Shown: positions 39,565 to 49,890, counted from the first letter of the stretch. The stretch: DNA of 64,000 bases from Burkholderiales bacterium (GCA_016000195.1 JAECRO010000002.1:1-64000); one strand, 5' to 3'. Notes: a model not told the origin generated them from the letters alone. A program made the numbers and translations.

Positions 39565-39671
39565 TGAATAAATCCGGTTTTTCGATTTATCACGGGCGGC
39601 TCAAGGGCAAGGTGCGGGCGGCTTGCCCGACATGGCCCCGAGCCGCCTCAAGGCTTGATTACAGCAGGTGA

Positions 39672-40658
39672 TTACAGCAGGTGAGCGACGCCGGCTTTTT
39701 CGCCTTCCAGTTCAGCCAGGGTGATGTTGATGCGCTCCTGCGAGAAGGCGTCGATTTCCAGGCCTTCGACGATCTTGTATTCGCCGTTTTCGCAGGTCAC
39801 GGGGAAACCGAACATCGTGTCGGCAGGAATGCCGTACTGACCATCGGATGGAATGCCCATCGTGACCCACTTGCCGTTCGTGCCCAGCGCCCAGTCGCGC
39901 ATGTGGTCGATGGCGGCGTTGGCAGCCGAGGCAGCCGACGACAGGCCGCGCGCTTCGATGATGGCGGCGCCGCGCTTGCCGACGGTAGGCAGGAACACGT
40001 TGGCGTTCCATTCCTGGTCGTTGATCATCTGGGCCACGCTCTCACCGTTGATGGTGGCGAAACGGTAGTCGGCGTACATCGTGGGCGAGTGGTTGCCCCA
40101 GACGGTGAGCTTTTCAATGTCGGCCACGGCTTTGCCGGTCTTGGCGGCGATCTGGCTGGCGGCGCGGTTGTGGTCCAGGCGCAGCATGGCGGTGAAGTTC
40201 TTGCGTGGCAGGTCGGGAGCGCTCTTCATGGCGATGTAGGCGTTGGTGTTGGCCGGGTTGCCGACCACCAGTACACGCACAGCGCGGCTGGCCACGGCGT
40301 TGAGCGCCTTGCCTTGTGCCGTGAAGATCGCGCCATTCACGGCCAGCAGCTCGGCACGCTCCATGCCGGGGCCGCGTGGACGCGAACCCACCAGCAGCGC
40401 GTAATCGGCATCCTTGAAGGCGGTCATCGGGTCGCTGTGCGCGGTCATCTCCACGAGCAGCGGAAAAGCGCAGTCGTCAAGTTCCATCATCACGCCCTTG
40501 AGCGCTTTTTGGGGGCCTTCCACGGGAACTTCAAGCAATTGCAAAATGACAGGCTGGTCCTTGCCGAGCATTTCGCCCGAGGCAATGCGAAACAGCAACG
40601 CATAACCGATTTGACCAGCTGCACCAGTGACCGCAACACGGACGGGTTTTTTGCTCAT
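39672..40658 (-). CDS. mdh: Malate dehydrogenase
   Basis: The 328-residue NAD enzyme has [37 protein letters not shown] with the substrate arginines, VGNPANTNA, and the active-site histidine in [11 protein letters not shown]. It oxidises malate to oxaloacetate. It is of the cytoplasmic/bacterial 'type 2' MDH group. It is divergent from gntR, with a palindromic operator in the 220 bases between. Confidence 0.97.
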   Translation of the reverse strand: MSKKPVRVAVTGAAGQIGYALLFRIASGEMLGKDQPVILQLLEVPVEGPQKALKGVMMELDDCAFPLLVEMTAHSDPMTAFKDADYALLVGSRPRGPGMERAELLAVNGAIFTAQGKALNAVASRAVRVLVVGNPANTNAYIAMKSAPDLPRKNFTAMLRLDHNRAASQIAAKTGKAVADIEKLTVWGNHSPTMYADYRFATINGESVAQMINDQEWNANVFLPTVGKRGAAIIEARGLSSAASAANAAIDHMRDWALGTNGKWVTMGIPSDGQYGIPADTMFGFPVTCENGEYKIVEGLEIDAFSQERINITLAELEGEKAGVAHLL

Positions 40659-40840
40659 GATTGACAACTCCAGGAAAGTTAATGAATTATTGAAACAGAA
40701 TGTAAGGCGAGATTTCCGGCGCCAGGTCAATCCAGGCTCTGCCAAGGCATCAAGAGGCGATCTCCAGCCTCAAAACAGACAGACTGCGCGTTGTGCTCAA
40801 CCCAGGATTTTACGCTTGAAAAATGCGCCAGGTCAATTTG

Positions 40841-40860
40841 TCTTATGTCTTATATAAGAT
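40841..40860. promoter_or_regulatory. Operator-like palindrome between mdh and gntR
   Basis: GTCTTATATAAGAT at 40847-40860 contains the perfect palindrome TCTTATATAAGA, with an extra half copy TCTTAT at 40841-40846. It lies just before the gntR start and is likely its own operator. The same 14-mer occurs at 17483-17496. Control of mdh as well is possible because the genes are divergent. Confidence 0.6.
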
Positions 40861-40878
40861 ATGATTCAGGCAGAATTC

Positions 40879-41739
40879 ATGTCCGGGTCAAGCACTGCGC
40901 CACATCACCGTCAGGCCGCCGCGCAAACCTGCTGTATGGCAACCACAACCTTCCTATCACCCGATCCCTCCTTGCCGCCCGGCGAGCCGGAAACGGTCGC
41001 GCCTGCAAGCCTGACCCCGGCTTTCAGCCCGCTCTACCAGCAGATCAAGGTGCTGATCCTGAAAAGCCTTCAGGCCGGCGAGTGGAAACCGGGCGAGCTG
41101 ATTCCCAGCGAAATGGATCTTGCGGCGCGCTTTCGCGTCAGCCAGGGCACGGTGCGCAAGGCCATTGACGAACTGGCGGCAGAAAACCTGGTGATCCGTC
41201 GCCAGGGCAAGGGCACATTTGTCGCCACGCATGCCGAGCAGCAGGTGCAATACCGGTTTTTGCGGCTCATGCCCGACAGCGGCGACCTCAGCAGCGAAGG
41301 CCCGGCCGAGCGGCAAATCATTGACTGCAGGCGACTTCGTGCGCCCGCCGACGTCGCCCGTCCGCTGGCATTGCACACCGGAGATGCCGTGCTGCAACTG
41401 CGCCGCGTGCTGGCTTTCCAGGGAACACCGACGATTGTTGAAGACGTCTGGCTGCCCGGCGGCCCCTTCAAGGGGCTGACCGCCAACCGGCTGGCGACCT
41501 ACGGCGGTCCGATGTATGCCTTGTTTGAAACCGAATTTGGCGTTCACATGGTGCGGGCCGAAGAAAAAATACGCGCCATTGCAGCCGATGCGGCTTCGGC
41601 CAAGCTGCTGGGACTGTCGCCAGGCGCGCCTCTTTTGAGCGTCGAACGCATCGCCTACACCTACAACGACGTCCCGATGGAGTTGCGCCGGGGCCTGTAC
41701 CGCACCGATACGCACCACTATAAAAATGCGCTCAGTTAA
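40879..41739 (+). CDS. GntR-family regulator, HutC/UTRA type
   Basis: The 286-residue protein has a winged HTH (LYQQIKVLILKSLQAGEWKPGELIPSEMDLAARFRVSQGTVRKAIDELAAENLVIRRQGKGTFV) and a C-terminal UTRA ligand domain (YRFLRLMPD...ERIAYTYNDVPMELRRGLYRTD). It lies between mdh and sdhC and is likely the regulator of this TCA block, sensing an organic acid; this is inferred from position. Start is uncertain: ATG 40861 overlaps the operator, ATG 40879 has CAGGCAG upstream, ATG 40936 is also possible. Confidence 0.85.
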   Translation: MSGSSTAPHHRQAAAQTCCMATTTFLSPDPSLPPGEPETVAPASLTPAFSPLYQQIKVLILKSLQAGEWKPGELIPSEMDLAARFRVSQGTVRKAIDELAAENLVIRRQGKGTFVATHAEQQVQYRFLRLMPDSGDLSSEGPAERQIIDCRRLRAPADVARPLALHTGDAVLQLRRVLAFQGTPTIVEDVWLPGGPFKGLTANRLATYGGPMYALFETEFGVHMVRAEEKIRAIAADAASAKLLGLSPGAPLLSVERIAYTYNDVPMELRRGLYRTDTHHYKNALS

Positions 41740-41866
41740 CGCCAGATACGCAAAACGGCAAAGCTCTGTAAATAAATTTGCTGCATTGCAATAGAATTAA
41801 AATGTTTTTTTGTTAATCAAGCCCTGCTTAGTTACCAACCGGTTACCACCACGAAAGCCCAAAAAA

Positions 41867-42313
41867 ATGACAGAGCTGGCCTCCACTCAGCGCGCCAAGC
41901 GGCCTGAGTTCCGCAACATCAACGCCTTCACCGACCTGCCGGGCTACCGATTGCCCTTGGCAGGTCTTGTGTCCATCCTTCACCGCATCAGCGGGTTCAT
42001 CATGTTCCTCCTGATGCCGTTCATCATCTGGATGTTCGACACCTCTATTTCCTCGGATATTTCCTTTGACCGCTTCAAGTCTGCCTTCAATGCAGGCATG
42101 CTGGGCGTGCCCGGCGTGCTCTGGAAACTGGTCGCACTGGCCCTGATCTGGGCTTACCTGCACCACTTCATGGCCGGTCTTCGTCACCTGTGGATGGATG
42201 CCAGCCATGAAGCCGTCAGCAAGAATTTCGGCCGGCAGTCAGCCGCCTTCATTCTGGTCGCGAGCATCGGCCTCACGCTGGTTCTGGGTGCCAAGCTGTT
42301 TGGCCTTTATTAA
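41867..42313 (+). CDS. sdhC: Succinate dehydrogenase cytochrome b subunit
   Basis: The 148-residue membrane protein has three spans and the SdhC motif RPEFRNINAF..YRLPLAGLVSILHRISGFIMF, with a heme-region HHFMAGLRHLWMD. It anchors complex II and helps reduce ubiquinone. ATG 41867 gives MTELAST; upstream Met at 41810 is not favoured. It is the first gene of sdhCDAB-sdhE-gltA. The 127 bases upstream are A/T-rich, with TTGCTG and TAAAAT-like boxes but non-ideal spacing. Confidence 0.93.
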   Translation: MTELASTQRAKRPEFRNINAFTDLPGYRLPLAGLVSILHRISGFIMFLLMPFIIWMFDTSISSDISFDRFKSAFNAGMLGVPGVLWKLVALALIWAYLHHFMAGLRHLWMDASHEAVSKNFGRQSAAFILVASIGLTLVLGAKLFGLY

Positions 42314-42391
42314 ACATTGAAAGTTTGCGGGGCATTCTGCGCGCGGCAAGCGCGGCAGGCTTTGCCCTCAACTGATTAAGGAAAGAACACC

Positions 42392-42757
42392 ATGTCTGTC
42401 AATTACGGCTCAAAGCGCATCGTTGTCGGCGCTCACTATGGCACTCGTGACTGGCTGAGCCAGCGCATCACTGCGGCCCTGATGGCCATATTCACCCTGC
42501 TGCTTCTCGGACAGGTCATCTTCAGCAAAGGCCCCATCGGCTACGACCAGTGGGCCGGCATCTTCTCGGCCCAATGGATGAAGGTACTGACCTTTTCGGT
42601 GATTGTTGCCCTGCTGTGGCATGTATGGGTCGGCATGCGCGACATCTGGATGGACTACATCAAACCGGTGGGTCTGCGTCTGCTGCTGCAGGTATTCACC
42701 ATTGTCTGGCTGGTGGCTTGTGCAGGCTGGGGCATTCAGGTGCTGTGGCGCCTGTAA
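42392..42757 (+). CDS. sdhD: Succinate dehydrogenase membrane anchor subunit
   Basis: The 121-residue protein with three spans (GTRDWLSQRITAALMAIFTLLLLG, VIVALLWHVWVGMRDIWMDYIKP, LLQVFTIVWLVACAGWGIQVLW) matches SdhD; the His in ALLWHVWVG is the likely heme ligand. It forms the quinone site with SdhC. AAGGAAAG precedes its ATG. Confidence 0.93.
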   Translation: MSVNYGSKRIVVGAHYGTRDWLSQRITAALMAIFTLLLLGQVIFSKGPIGYDQWAGIFSAQWMKVLTFSVIVALLWHVWVGMRDIWMDYIKPVGLRLLLQVFTIVWLVACAGWGIQVLWRL

Positions 42758-42814
42758 CCATTCAAGTCTCCTTCAAGTCAAACCTGGCCCTTCCAGCTTC
42801 CACGATTAAAAAAC

Positions 42815-44608
42815 ATGACCGCTACCTCCAAACTTCCCAAGCGCAAATTTGATGTCGTCATCGTCGGTGCCGGCGGCTCCGGCATGCGCGCCTCGCTGCA
42901 ACTGGCCCGTGCCGGCCTGAATGTCGCCGTCCTCTCCAAAGTGTTCCCGACACGGTCGCACACCGTGGCAGCGCAGGGCGGCATTGGCGCCTCGCTGGGC
43001 AACATGTCCGAAGACAACTGGCACTACCACTTTTACGACACCGTCAAGGGCGGCGACTGGCTTGGCGACCAGGACGCAATTGAATACATGTGCCGTGAAG
43101 CGCCCAAGGTCGTGTACGACCTGGAACACATGGGCATGCCCTTTGACCGCAACCCGGACGGCACGATTTACCAGCGCCCCTTTGGTGGTCACACCGCCAA
43201 CTACGGTGAAAAGCCGGTGCAGCGCGCCTGCGCCGCAGCCGACCGCACCGGCCACGCCATGCTGCACACGCTGTATCAGCAAAACGTCAAGGAAAAAACC
43301 AGCTTCTTCGTCGAATGGATGGCGCTTGACCTGATCCGCGACGCCGCTGGCGACGTGGTTGGCGTCACGGCCCTCGAAATGGAAACCGGCGACGTTCATA
43401 TCTTCGAAGCCAAGACCACCCTGCTGGCCACTGGCGGTGCAGGCCGCATCTTTGCCGCCTCGACCAATGCCTTCATCAACACCGGCGACGGCCTGGGCAT
43501 GGCGGCGCGCGCCGGCATTCCGCTGGAAGACATGGAATTCTGGCAATTCCACCCCACCGGCGTGGCCGGCGCCGGCGTGCTGCTGACCGAAGGTTGCCGT
43601 GGCGAAGGTGCGATTTTGCGCAATTGCAACGGCGAGCGTTTCATGGAACGCTATGCGCCGACCCTCAAGGATCTGGCGCCGCGTGACTTTGTTTCACGTT
43701 CGATGGACCAGGAAATCAAGGAAGGCCGGGGCTGCGGCCCCAACAAGGACTACATCCTGCTCGACATGACGCATCTGGGCGTGGACGCCATCGCCAAACG
43801 CCTGCCATCGGTGCTTGAGATTGGCCATAACTTTGCCAACGTTGATATCAACAAGGAAGCCATTCCCGTGGTGCCCACCATCCATTACCAGATGGGCGGC
43901 ATTCCAACCAATATCCACGGTCAGGTGGTCACGCAAAACGCCGACAACCAGAGCGAAGTCGTCAACGGCCTCTATGCCGTGGGCGAATGCTCCTGCGTGA
44001 GCGTTCACGGCGCCAACCGGCTGGGCACCAACTCACTGCTCGACTTGCTGGTGTTTGGCATTGCTGCCGGCAACCACATTGTTGAGGCCAACAAGACCAC
44101 CACGCACAAGCCGCTGCCGGCCAACGCCGCTGACAAGTCTCTGGCACGCATCGCACGCCTGGACAACGCGACTGATGGCGAATATGCGCAAGACGTGGCC
44201 AATGACCTGCGTGCCACCATGCAGCAGCATGCCGGCGTGTTCCGCACCCAGGCCATCATGGATGAAGGCGTGGCCAAGATTGCTGCCATGCGCGCCCGCG
44301 TTGCATCCATCGGCCTGAAAGACAAGTCCAGGATATTCAACACCGCACGCATTGAAGCGCTCGAAGTTGAAAACCTGATCGAGGTGGCACAGGCCACCAT
44401 CGTGTCTGCCGCAGCCCGCAAGGAGAGCCGCGGCGCGCACTCAGTGGACGATTACGGCGATACGCCAGAGCATCCGAACGGACGCAATGACACTGACTGG
44501 CACAAACACACACTGTGGTACAGCGAAGGCAGCCGCCTGGCCTACAAGTCTGTACAGATGACACCGCTCACCGTGGAATCCGTGCCGCTGAAAACGCGCA
44601 CCTTCTAA
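42815..44608 (+). CDS. sdhA: Succinate dehydrogenase flavoprotein subunit
   Basis: The 597-residue protein has DVVIVGAGGSGMRASLQLA, the FAD-attached histidine in SHTVAAQGGIGA, EFWQFHPTGVAGAGVLLTEGCRGEGA, YQMGGIPTN and SVHGANRLGTNSLLDLLVFG. It oxidises succinate to fumarate with covalent FAD. It lies after sdhD by 57 bases. Confidence 0.98.
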   Translation: MTATSKLPKRKFDVVIVGAGGSGMRASLQLARAGLNVAVLSKVFPTRSHTVAAQGGIGASLGNMSEDNWHYHFYDTVKGGDWLGDQDAIEYMCREAPKVVYDLEHMGMPFDRNPDGTIYQRPFGGHTANYGEKPVQRACAAADRTGHAMLHTLYQQNVKEKTSFFVEWMALDLIRDAAGDVVGVTALEMETGDVHIFEAKTTLLATGGAGRIFAASTNAFINTGDGLGMAARAGIPLEDMEFWQFHPTGVAGAGVLLTEGCRGEGAILRNCNGERFMERYAPTLKDLAPRDFVSRSMDQEIKEGRGCGPNKDYILLDMTHLGVDAIAKRLPSVLEIGHNFANVDINKEAIPVVPTIHYQMGGIPTNIHGQVVTQNADNQSEVVNGLYAVGECSCVSVHGANRLGTNSLLDLLVFGIAAGNHIVEANKTTTHKPLPANAADKSLARIARLDNATDGEYAQDVANDLRATMQQHAGVFRTQAIMDEGVAKIAAMRARVASIGLKDKSRIFNTARIEALEVENLIEVAQATIVSAAARKESRGAHSVDDYGDTPEHPNGRNDTDWHKHTLWYSEGSRLAYKSVQMTPLTVESVPLKTRTF

Positions 44609-44653
44609 ACGAACGCCTGCGACAAAAAAGAATCGAAAGAAGCGAGAACCCAC

Positions 44654-45358
44654 ATGACCAAACGTACTTTCCAGATTTACCGTTACGACCCTGACACCGA
44701 CGCCAAGCCCTACATGCAGACCATCGAGGTGGAACTCGACGGCCATGAGCGCATGCTGCTCGACGCCCTGATGAAACTCAAGGCGCAAGACCCGACCATC
44801 AGCTTTCGCCGCTCATGCCGTGAAGGCGTATGCGGCTCGGACGCCATGAACATCAATGGCAAGAACGGCCTGGCCTGCCTGACCAACATGAACACGCTCA
44901 AGGGCACCATCGTCCTGAAGCCGCTGCCGGGCCTGCCCGTGATCCGCGACCTGATCGTGGACATGACGCAGTTCTTCAAGCAGTACAACTCGATCAAGCC
45001 CTACCTGATCAACAACAACGTGCCGCCCCAGACGGAGCGTCTGCAAAGCCCTGAAGAGCGCGAGGAGCTCAACGGCCTGTACGAATGCATCCTGTGCGCG
45101 AGCTGCTCCACGTCCTGCCCCAGCTTCTGGTGGAATCCCGACAAGTTCGTGGGCCCGGCCGGCTTGCTGCAGGCCTATCGCTTCCTGGCAGACAGCCGCG
45201 ACGAAGCCACCGCAGAGCGGCTCGACAACCTCGAAGACCCGTACCGCCTGTTCCGTTGCCACACCATCATGAACTGCGTCGATGTCTGCCCCAAAGGCCT
45301 GAACCCGGCCAAGGCCATCGGAAAAATCAAGGAAATGATGGTTTTGCGCACCGTCTGA
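44654..45358 (+). CDS. sdhB: Succinate dehydrogenase iron-sulfur subunit
   Basis: The 234-residue protein has the 2Fe-2S cysteines in SFRRSCREGVCGSDAMNINGKNGLAC and the C-terminal cluster cysteines CILCASCSTSCPSFWW and CHTIMNCVDVCPKGLNP. It passes electrons from FAD to quinone. AGCGAGAA lies before the ATG. Confidence 0.97.
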   Translation: MTKRTFQIYRYDPDTDAKPYMQTIEVELDGHERMLLDALMKLKAQDPTISFRRSCREGVCGSDAMNINGKNGLACLTNMNTLKGTIVLKPLPGLPVIRDLIVDMTQFFKQYNSIKPYLINNNVPPQTERLQSPEEREELNGLYECILCASCSTSCPSFWWNPDKFVGPAGLLQAYRFLADSRDEATAERLDNLEDPYRLFRCHTIMNCVDVCPKGLNPAKAIGKIKEMMVLRTV

Positions 45359-45380
45359 AGACGCTGTGACCCCGACACCC

Positions 45381-45689
45381 ATGGAAACCACAGACGATTT
45401 GCTGGATGAACGCAGCTTGAGCAAGCTGCGGTGGCGTTGCCGCCGTGGCCTGCTGGAGAACGACCTGCTGATCGAAAAATTCTTTCTGCGCTTTGAAGCC
45501 ACGCTCAATGTCAGGCAGGCTAAAGGCTTGAATGATTTAATGGACTTGTCTGACAACGATCTGCTGGACCTCCTGCTCAGACGCAAAGAACCTGACCAAC
45601 TTTCAGAGGCGCTGGCCATTGCAAGCGCCTCTACTTCCGAAGCACTTGAAGTTTTAAGCATGCTGCGCCCTGGGGCTACGGCTCCCTAA
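45381..45689 (+). CDS. sdhE: FAD assembly factor SdhE
   Basis: The 102-residue protein has [20 protein letters not shown], the RGxxE motif of SdhE/YgfY (DUF339), which promotes flavinylation of SdhA. ATG 45381 is preferred; GTG 45366 is five codons earlier in frame. It lies directly between sdhB and gltA, as expected. Confidence 0.9.
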   Translation: METTDDLLDERSLSKLRWRCRRGLLENDLLIEKFFLRFEATLNVRQAKGLNDLMDLSDNDLLDLLLRRKEPDQLSEALAIASASTSEALEVLSMLRPGATAP

Positions 45690-45723
45690 CTCAACCCCCT
45701 CTGACAAGAGAGAAAGAACACCC

Positions 45724-47034
45724 ATGAAGTTAGCTGACAACAAAGCCACGCTGTCCTTCAGCAATGGCAGCCCCAATGTCGAATTGCCTGTTTACCAGGG
45801 CAGCGTAGGACCCGATGTTGTGGACATTCGCAAGCTGTATGCCCAGACCGGGATGTTCACCTATGACCCGGGTTTTCTTTCAACGGCTGCCTGCCAGTCG
45901 GCCATCACTTATATCGACGGCGACAAGGGTGAACTGCTGTACCGTGGCTACCCCATCGAGCAGCTTGCCACCAACTGCGATTACCTGGAAACCTGTCACC
46001 TGCTGCTCTACGGCGAACTGCCTGACGCCGCCCAGAAAAAAGATTTCGTCAGCCGCGTGACCAACCACACCATGGTCAACGAGCAGATGCAGTTCTTCCT
46101 GCGCGGTTTCCGCCGCGATGCGCACCCGATGGCCATCATGACCGGCCTGGTCGGCGCCCTGTCGGCCTTCTACCACGACAGCACCGACATCAACAATCCG
46201 GCGCACCGCGACATCGCCGCGATTCGCCTGATTGCCAAGATGCCAACGCTGGTGGCCATGGCCTACAAGTACACCATCGGCCAGCCCTACATGTACCCGC
46301 GCAACGACCTGAGCTACGCCGGCAACTTCCTGCACATGATGTTTGCCACGCCGTGCGAAGAGTACAAGGTCAACCCGGTGCTCGAACGCGCCCTGGACCG
46401 CATCTTCATCCTGCATGCCGACCACGAGCAGAATGCCTCGACCTCAACGGTTCGCCTGTGCGGTTCGTCGGGCACCAACCCGTTCGCCGCCATTGCGGCC
46501 GGCGTGGCCTGCCTCTGGGGCCCGGCCCACGGCGGCGCCAACGAAGCCGCCCTGAACATGCTGGGCGACATCCAGAAAAACGGCGGCATCGAAAACATCG
46601 GCGAATTCATCAAGCAGGTCAAGGACAAGAACTCCACCGTCAAGCTGATGGGTTTTGGCCACCGCGTTTACAAAAACTACGACCCGCGCGCCAAGCTGAT
46701 GCAGGAAACCTGCAAGGAAGTGCTGCAGGAAATGGGTCTTGAAAACGATCCGCTGTTCAAGCTGGCCATGGCGCTGGAAAAGATTGCACTGGAAGACGAC
46801 TACTTTGTCTCCCGCAAGCTCTACCCGAACGTGGACTTCTACTCCGGCATCGTGCAGCGCGCCATCGGCATTCCCGTGCCGCTGTTTACAGCCGTCTTTG
46901 CACTCGCCCGCAATGTCGGCTGGATGGCCCAGCTGAACGAAATGATCGGCGACCCGGAGTACAAGATTGGCCGCCCACGCCAGCTGTTCGTCGGTTCGGT
47001 TCCGCGTGAAGTGCCGCCGATGGCACAGCGTTAA
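45724..47034 (+). CDS. gltA: Citrate synthase
   Basis: The 436-residue type II citrate synthase shows [17 protein letters not shown], the catalytic histidines in [12 protein letters not shown] and [28 protein letters not shown], and the catalytic Asp region [14 protein letters not shown]. It condenses acetyl-CoA with oxaloacetate. AGAGAGAAAGAAC precedes the ATG. A strong terminator ends the sdh-gltA unit. Confidence 0.98.
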   Translation: MKLADNKATLSFSNGSPNVELPVYQGSVGPDVVDIRKLYAQTGMFTYDPGFLSTAACQSAITYIDGDKGELLYRGYPIEQLATNCDYLETCHLLLYGELPDAAQKKDFVSRVTNHTMVNEQMQFFLRGFRRDAHPMAIMTGLVGALSAFYHDSTDINNPAHRDIAAIRLIAKMPTLVAMAYKYTIGQPYMYPRNDLSYAGNFLHMMFATPCEEYKVNPVLERALDRIFILHADHEQNASTSTVRLCGSSGTNPFAAIAAGVACLWGPAHGGANEAALNMLGDIQKNGGIENIGEFIKQVKDKNSTVKLMGFGHRVYKNYDPRAKLMQETCKEVLQEMGLENDPLFKLAMALEKIALEDDYFVSRKLYPNVDFYSGIVQRAIGIPVPLFTAVFALARNVGWMAQLNEMIGDPEYKIGRPRQLFVGSVPREVPPMAQR

Positions 47035-47061
47035 GCTGCCGGTCTTTTTCAGGCTTTAGCC

Positions 47062-47096
47062 AAAGCCCGCCGGATGAAACATCCGGCGGGCTTTTT
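47062..47096 (+). terminator. Rho-independent terminator after gltA
   Basis: AAAGCCCGCCGGAT, loop GAAAC and ATCCGGCGGGCTTT form a perfect 14-base stem with a T tail. Confidence 0.93.
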
Positions 47097-47106
47097 AACG
47101 TCGTTT

Positions 47107-47160
47107 GCTATATTTTTTATAGCGCTTCATGCATACGCTGCCTGCGCAAAAGGCATAAAA
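47107..47160 (+). repeat. Dispersed repeat between gltA and lysR
   Basis: GCTATATTTTTTATAGC, then GCCTGCGCAAAAGGCATAAAA, keeps the paired ends, the central GCGC and the A/T-rich tail of the consensus. It lies after the gltA terminator in noncoding DNA. Confidence 0.75.
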
Positions 47161-47220
47161 CATTGATTTTTTGAGTCAATGCCAGCCATTCATCAAATAC
47201 GGCTACTCCGCCAAGTCAGC

Positions 47221-47288
47221 CATCGTGATTTGCGATGACAAGAGCGGAAATATGACTGCAAAATGGCTATCCATCGTAAACCGCGATG
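47221..47288. promoter_or_regulatory. Paired LysR-type binding sites before lysR/leuC
   Basis: CATCGTGATTTGCGATG (47221-47237) and CATCGTAAACCGCGATG (47272-47288) share arms CATCG and CGATG with the same seven-base spacer. Each contains a T-N11-A core. Their centres are 51 bases apart and the second ends ten bases before the lysR start, fitting autoregulation by that LysR protein. Confidence 0.6.
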
Positions 47289-47298
47289 ACATCGTGTC

Positions 47299-48228
47299 AT
47301 GTCCATCAAAAGCTCAGAACGCAATTTTGCCCGCCGCATCGACCTGACCTCGCTTCAGCTGTTCGTGGCCGTGTGCGAACTCGGCAGCATCGGCAAGGCA
47401 GCCGAGCGCGAATTCATTGCCGCATCGGCCGTGAGCAAGCGCCTGAGCGACCTCGAAGCCACGCTGGACACGCCGCTGCTCTACCGCCACACGCGGGGTG
47501 TTGACCTGACGCCAGCCGGCGAAAGCCTGCTGCACCATGCGCGTTCGGTGTTGTTCAGCCTGGAAAAAATGCAGGGAGAACTCAGTGAATACGCCGACGG
47601 CGTGCGCGGCCATGTGCGCGTGCATGCCAGCATTTCAGCCATCATCCAGTTTCTGCCCGAGGATCTGGGTGACTTCATACGCCAGCACGGTGGCATCAAG
47701 ATCGACCTGGAGGAACACCTGAGCACGGAAGTGGTCCGCGCGGTGCAGGAAGGCACGGCCGACCTGGGGGTATGCAATACCGCCAACGGCACGGGCGAGT
47801 TGCAGACGCTGCCCTACCGCCATGACAAACTGGTGCTGATTGTCCCCAAGGGGCACGCCCTGATTGCGCAAGGTGCTATCTATTTTGAATCAGCACTGGA
47901 CGATGACCATGTCGGCCTGCATTCCAACAGCTCGATTTACCTGGCCATGCGCCAGGCCGCCGCCGCTGTGGGACGCACCATCAAGCTGCGCATCCATGTC
48001 ACGGGGCTGGACGCCATGTGCCGCATGATTCACAACGGCCTGGGCGTCGGGGTGATGCCGCAGCGCGCTTTTGACCTGATGCATGGCGTGGGCGAACTGG
48101 AATCCGTCGTGCTGCTCGACAGCTGGGCAGAGCGCCAGATCCAGCTGGTGGCTCGGGATTTCTCCACCCTGCCGCTGACCGCGCGGCTGCTGGTCGATCA
48201 CCTGACACGCCAGCCACTCACCGCCTAA
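47299..48228 (+). CDS. LysR-family transcriptional regulator
   Basis: The 309-residue protein has the N-terminal HTH ([59 protein letters not shown]) and a substrate-binding domain. Its ligand is unknown. It lies 29 bases upstream of leuC on the same strand and may regulate or be cotranscribed with the leu genes. The codons for GAIYFESAL use a GCTATCTATTTTG stretch like the dispersed repeat. Confidence 0.88.
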   Translation: MSIKSSERNFARRIDLTSLQLFVAVCELGSIGKAAEREFIAASAVSKRLSDLEATLDTPLLYRHTRGVDLTPAGESLLHHARSVLFSLEKMQGELSEYADGVRGHVRVHASISAIIQFLPEDLGDFIRQHGGIKIDLEEHLSTEVVRAVQEGTADLGVCNTANGTGELQTLPYRHDKLVLIVPKGHALIAQGAIYFESALDDDHVGLHSNSSIYLAMRQAAAAVGRTIKLRIHVTGLDAMCRMIHNGLGVGVMPQRAFDLMHGVGELESVVLLDSWAERQIQLVARDFSTLPLTARLLVDHLTRQPLTA

Positions 48229-48257
48229 AATTACCGCAAGATCACCAAGGAAAACAC

Positions 48258-49709
48258 ATGGGACGCACCCTCTACGACAAAATCTGGGACGAGCACGTCG
48301 TTCATACCGAAGAAGACGGCACCTCGATTCTCTACATCGACCGCCACCTGGTCCATGAAGTCACCAGCCCGCAAGCCTTTGAAGGCCTGCGCGAAGCCGG
48401 CCGCAAGGTCTGGCGCATCAGCTCCATCGTGGCGACCGCCGACCACAACACGCCGACCACCGGCTGGGAACTCGGTTACGACGGGATTACCGACCTGGTC
48501 AGCAAGGAGCAGATCACCACGCTGGACGCCAACATCCATGAATTCGGCGCCGCCGCCTTCTTCCCTTTCATGTCCCGGCGCCAGGGCATCGTGCATGTGA
48601 TAGGCCCTGAAAACGGCGCGACGCTGCCCGGCATGACCGTGGTTTGCGGCGACTCGCACACCTCCACCCACGGCGCGTTCGGCGCGCTGGCGCACGGCAT
48701 CGGCACCAGCGAGGTCGAGCACGTCATGGCGACGCAAACCCTGCTGGCCAAAAAAGCAAAGAACATGCTCGTCCTGGTCGAGGGCGCCGTGGCCAAGGGC
48801 GTGACCGCCAAGGACATCGTGCTGGCCATCATCGGCAAAATCGGCACGGCAGGCGGCACCGGCTATACGATTGAATTCGCCGGCTCGGCGATTCGCGCAC
48901 TCAGCATGGAAGGCCGCATGACGGTGTGCAACATGGCGATTGAAGGCGGCGCGCGCGCCGGCCTGGTGGCGGTGGACGCCAAGACCATCGACTATGTGAA
49001 GGGTCGTCTGCTGGCGCCCGGAACCGACCCCAAGACCGGCCAGTTCGTCGGCGGCCCCGAATGGGACATGGCCGCACGCTACTGGGCCACGCTGCATTCC
49101 GACGCCGACGCGACGTTTGACGCCGTGGTCGAACTCGACGCCAGCCAGATCCTGCCGCAGGTCAGCTGGGGCACCTCGCCCGAAATGGTGCTGTCGATTG
49201 AAGACCGCGTACCCGACCCGGAAAAGGAAAAAGACGCCAACAAGCGCGGCGCCATCGAGCGCGCACTGACCTATATGGGCCTGGAGCCGGGCAAGGCGCT
49301 GAACGACCTGTACATCGACAAGGTGTTCATCGGCTCCTGCACCAACAGCCGCATCGAGGACATGCGCGAAGCCGCCGCCGTGGTGAAAAGCATCGGCCAG
49401 AAGGTCGCCAGAAACGTCAAGCTGGCGCTGGTGGTGCCCGGCTCGGGACTCGTGAAGGAGCAAGCCGAGCGCGAAGGCCTGGACAAGATTTTCATTGCAG
49501 CGGGCTTTGAATGGCGCGAGCCCGGCTGCTCGATGTGCCTGGCGATGAATGCCGACCGGCTGGAGCCGGGCGAACGCTGCGCCTCGACCAGCAACCGCAA
49601 CTTCGAAGGCCGGCAAGGCGCGGGGGGGCGCACCCATCTGGTCAGCCCGGCGATGGCGGCGGCGGCGGCAGTGCATGGCCACTTCGTCGATATCCGTAAA
49701 TTTGTCTGA
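48258..49709 (+). CDS. leuC: 3-isopropylmalate dehydratase large subunit
   Basis: The 483-residue protein has [32 protein letters not shown] and the Fe-S cysteines in [14 protein letters not shown] and GCSMCLAMN, with [33 protein letters not shown]. With LeuD it isomerises 2- to 3-isopropylmalate in leucine synthesis. Separated from leuD by a small lipoprotein gene. Confidence 0.97.
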   Translation: MGRTLYDKIWDEHVVHTEEDGTSILYIDRHLVHEVTSPQAFEGLREAGRKVWRISSIVATADHNTPTTGWELGYDGITDLVSKEQITTLDANIHEFGAAAFFPFMSRRQGIVHVIGPENGATLPGMTVVCGDSHTSTHGAFGALAHGIGTSEVEHVMATQTLLAKKAKNMLVLVEGAVAKGVTAKDIVLAIIGKIGTAGGTGYTIEFAGSAIRALSMEGRMTVCNMAIEGGARAGLVAVDAKTIDYVKGRLLAPGTDPKTGQFVGGPEWDMAARYWATLHSDADATFDAVVELDASQILPQVSWGTSPEMVLSIEDRVPDPEKEKDANKRGAIERALTYMGLEPGKALNDLYIDKVFIGSCTNSRIEDMREAAAVVKSIGQKVARNVKLALVVPGSGLVKEQAEREGLDKIFIAAGFEWREPGCSMCLAMNADRLEPGERCASTSNRNFEGRQGAGGRTHLVSPAMAAAAAVHGHFVDIRKFV

Positions 49710-49737
49710 CGCACCCGCCATTCCAAGGAAAAACCCG

Positions 49738-49875
49738 ATGAAAAAAATCACCGCAGGACTCATGGTTCTATTTACCTTGCTGTCCACTTTTGCGCTGTCT
49801 GGCTGCAACACCGTCCGGGGCATTGGCCAGGACGTGCAGCGGGCAGGCTCCGCTGTATCAAACGCTGCCAAGTAA
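49738..49875 (+). CDS. Entericidin A/B family small lipoprotein
   Basis: The 45-residue product has a lipoprotein signal MKKITAGLMVLFTLLSTFALSGC (lipid Cys in LSGC) and a mature part NTVRGIGQDVQRAGSAVSNAAK, matching entericidin-family proteins. In enterics, these are linked to programmed lysis and its antidote. Its place between leuC and leuD suggests cotranscription with the leu genes. AAGGAAAAA precedes the ATG. Confidence 0.87.
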   Translation: MKKITAGLMVLFTLLSTFALSGCNTVRGIGQDVQRAGSAVSNAAK

Positions 49876-49890
49876 CAGGCCGGGATTCGT

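Noticed and set aside
41775-41805. Sigma-70 promoter for sdhC
   Set aside because: TTGCTG and TAAAAT are present but only 14 bases apart, too close for a confident call.
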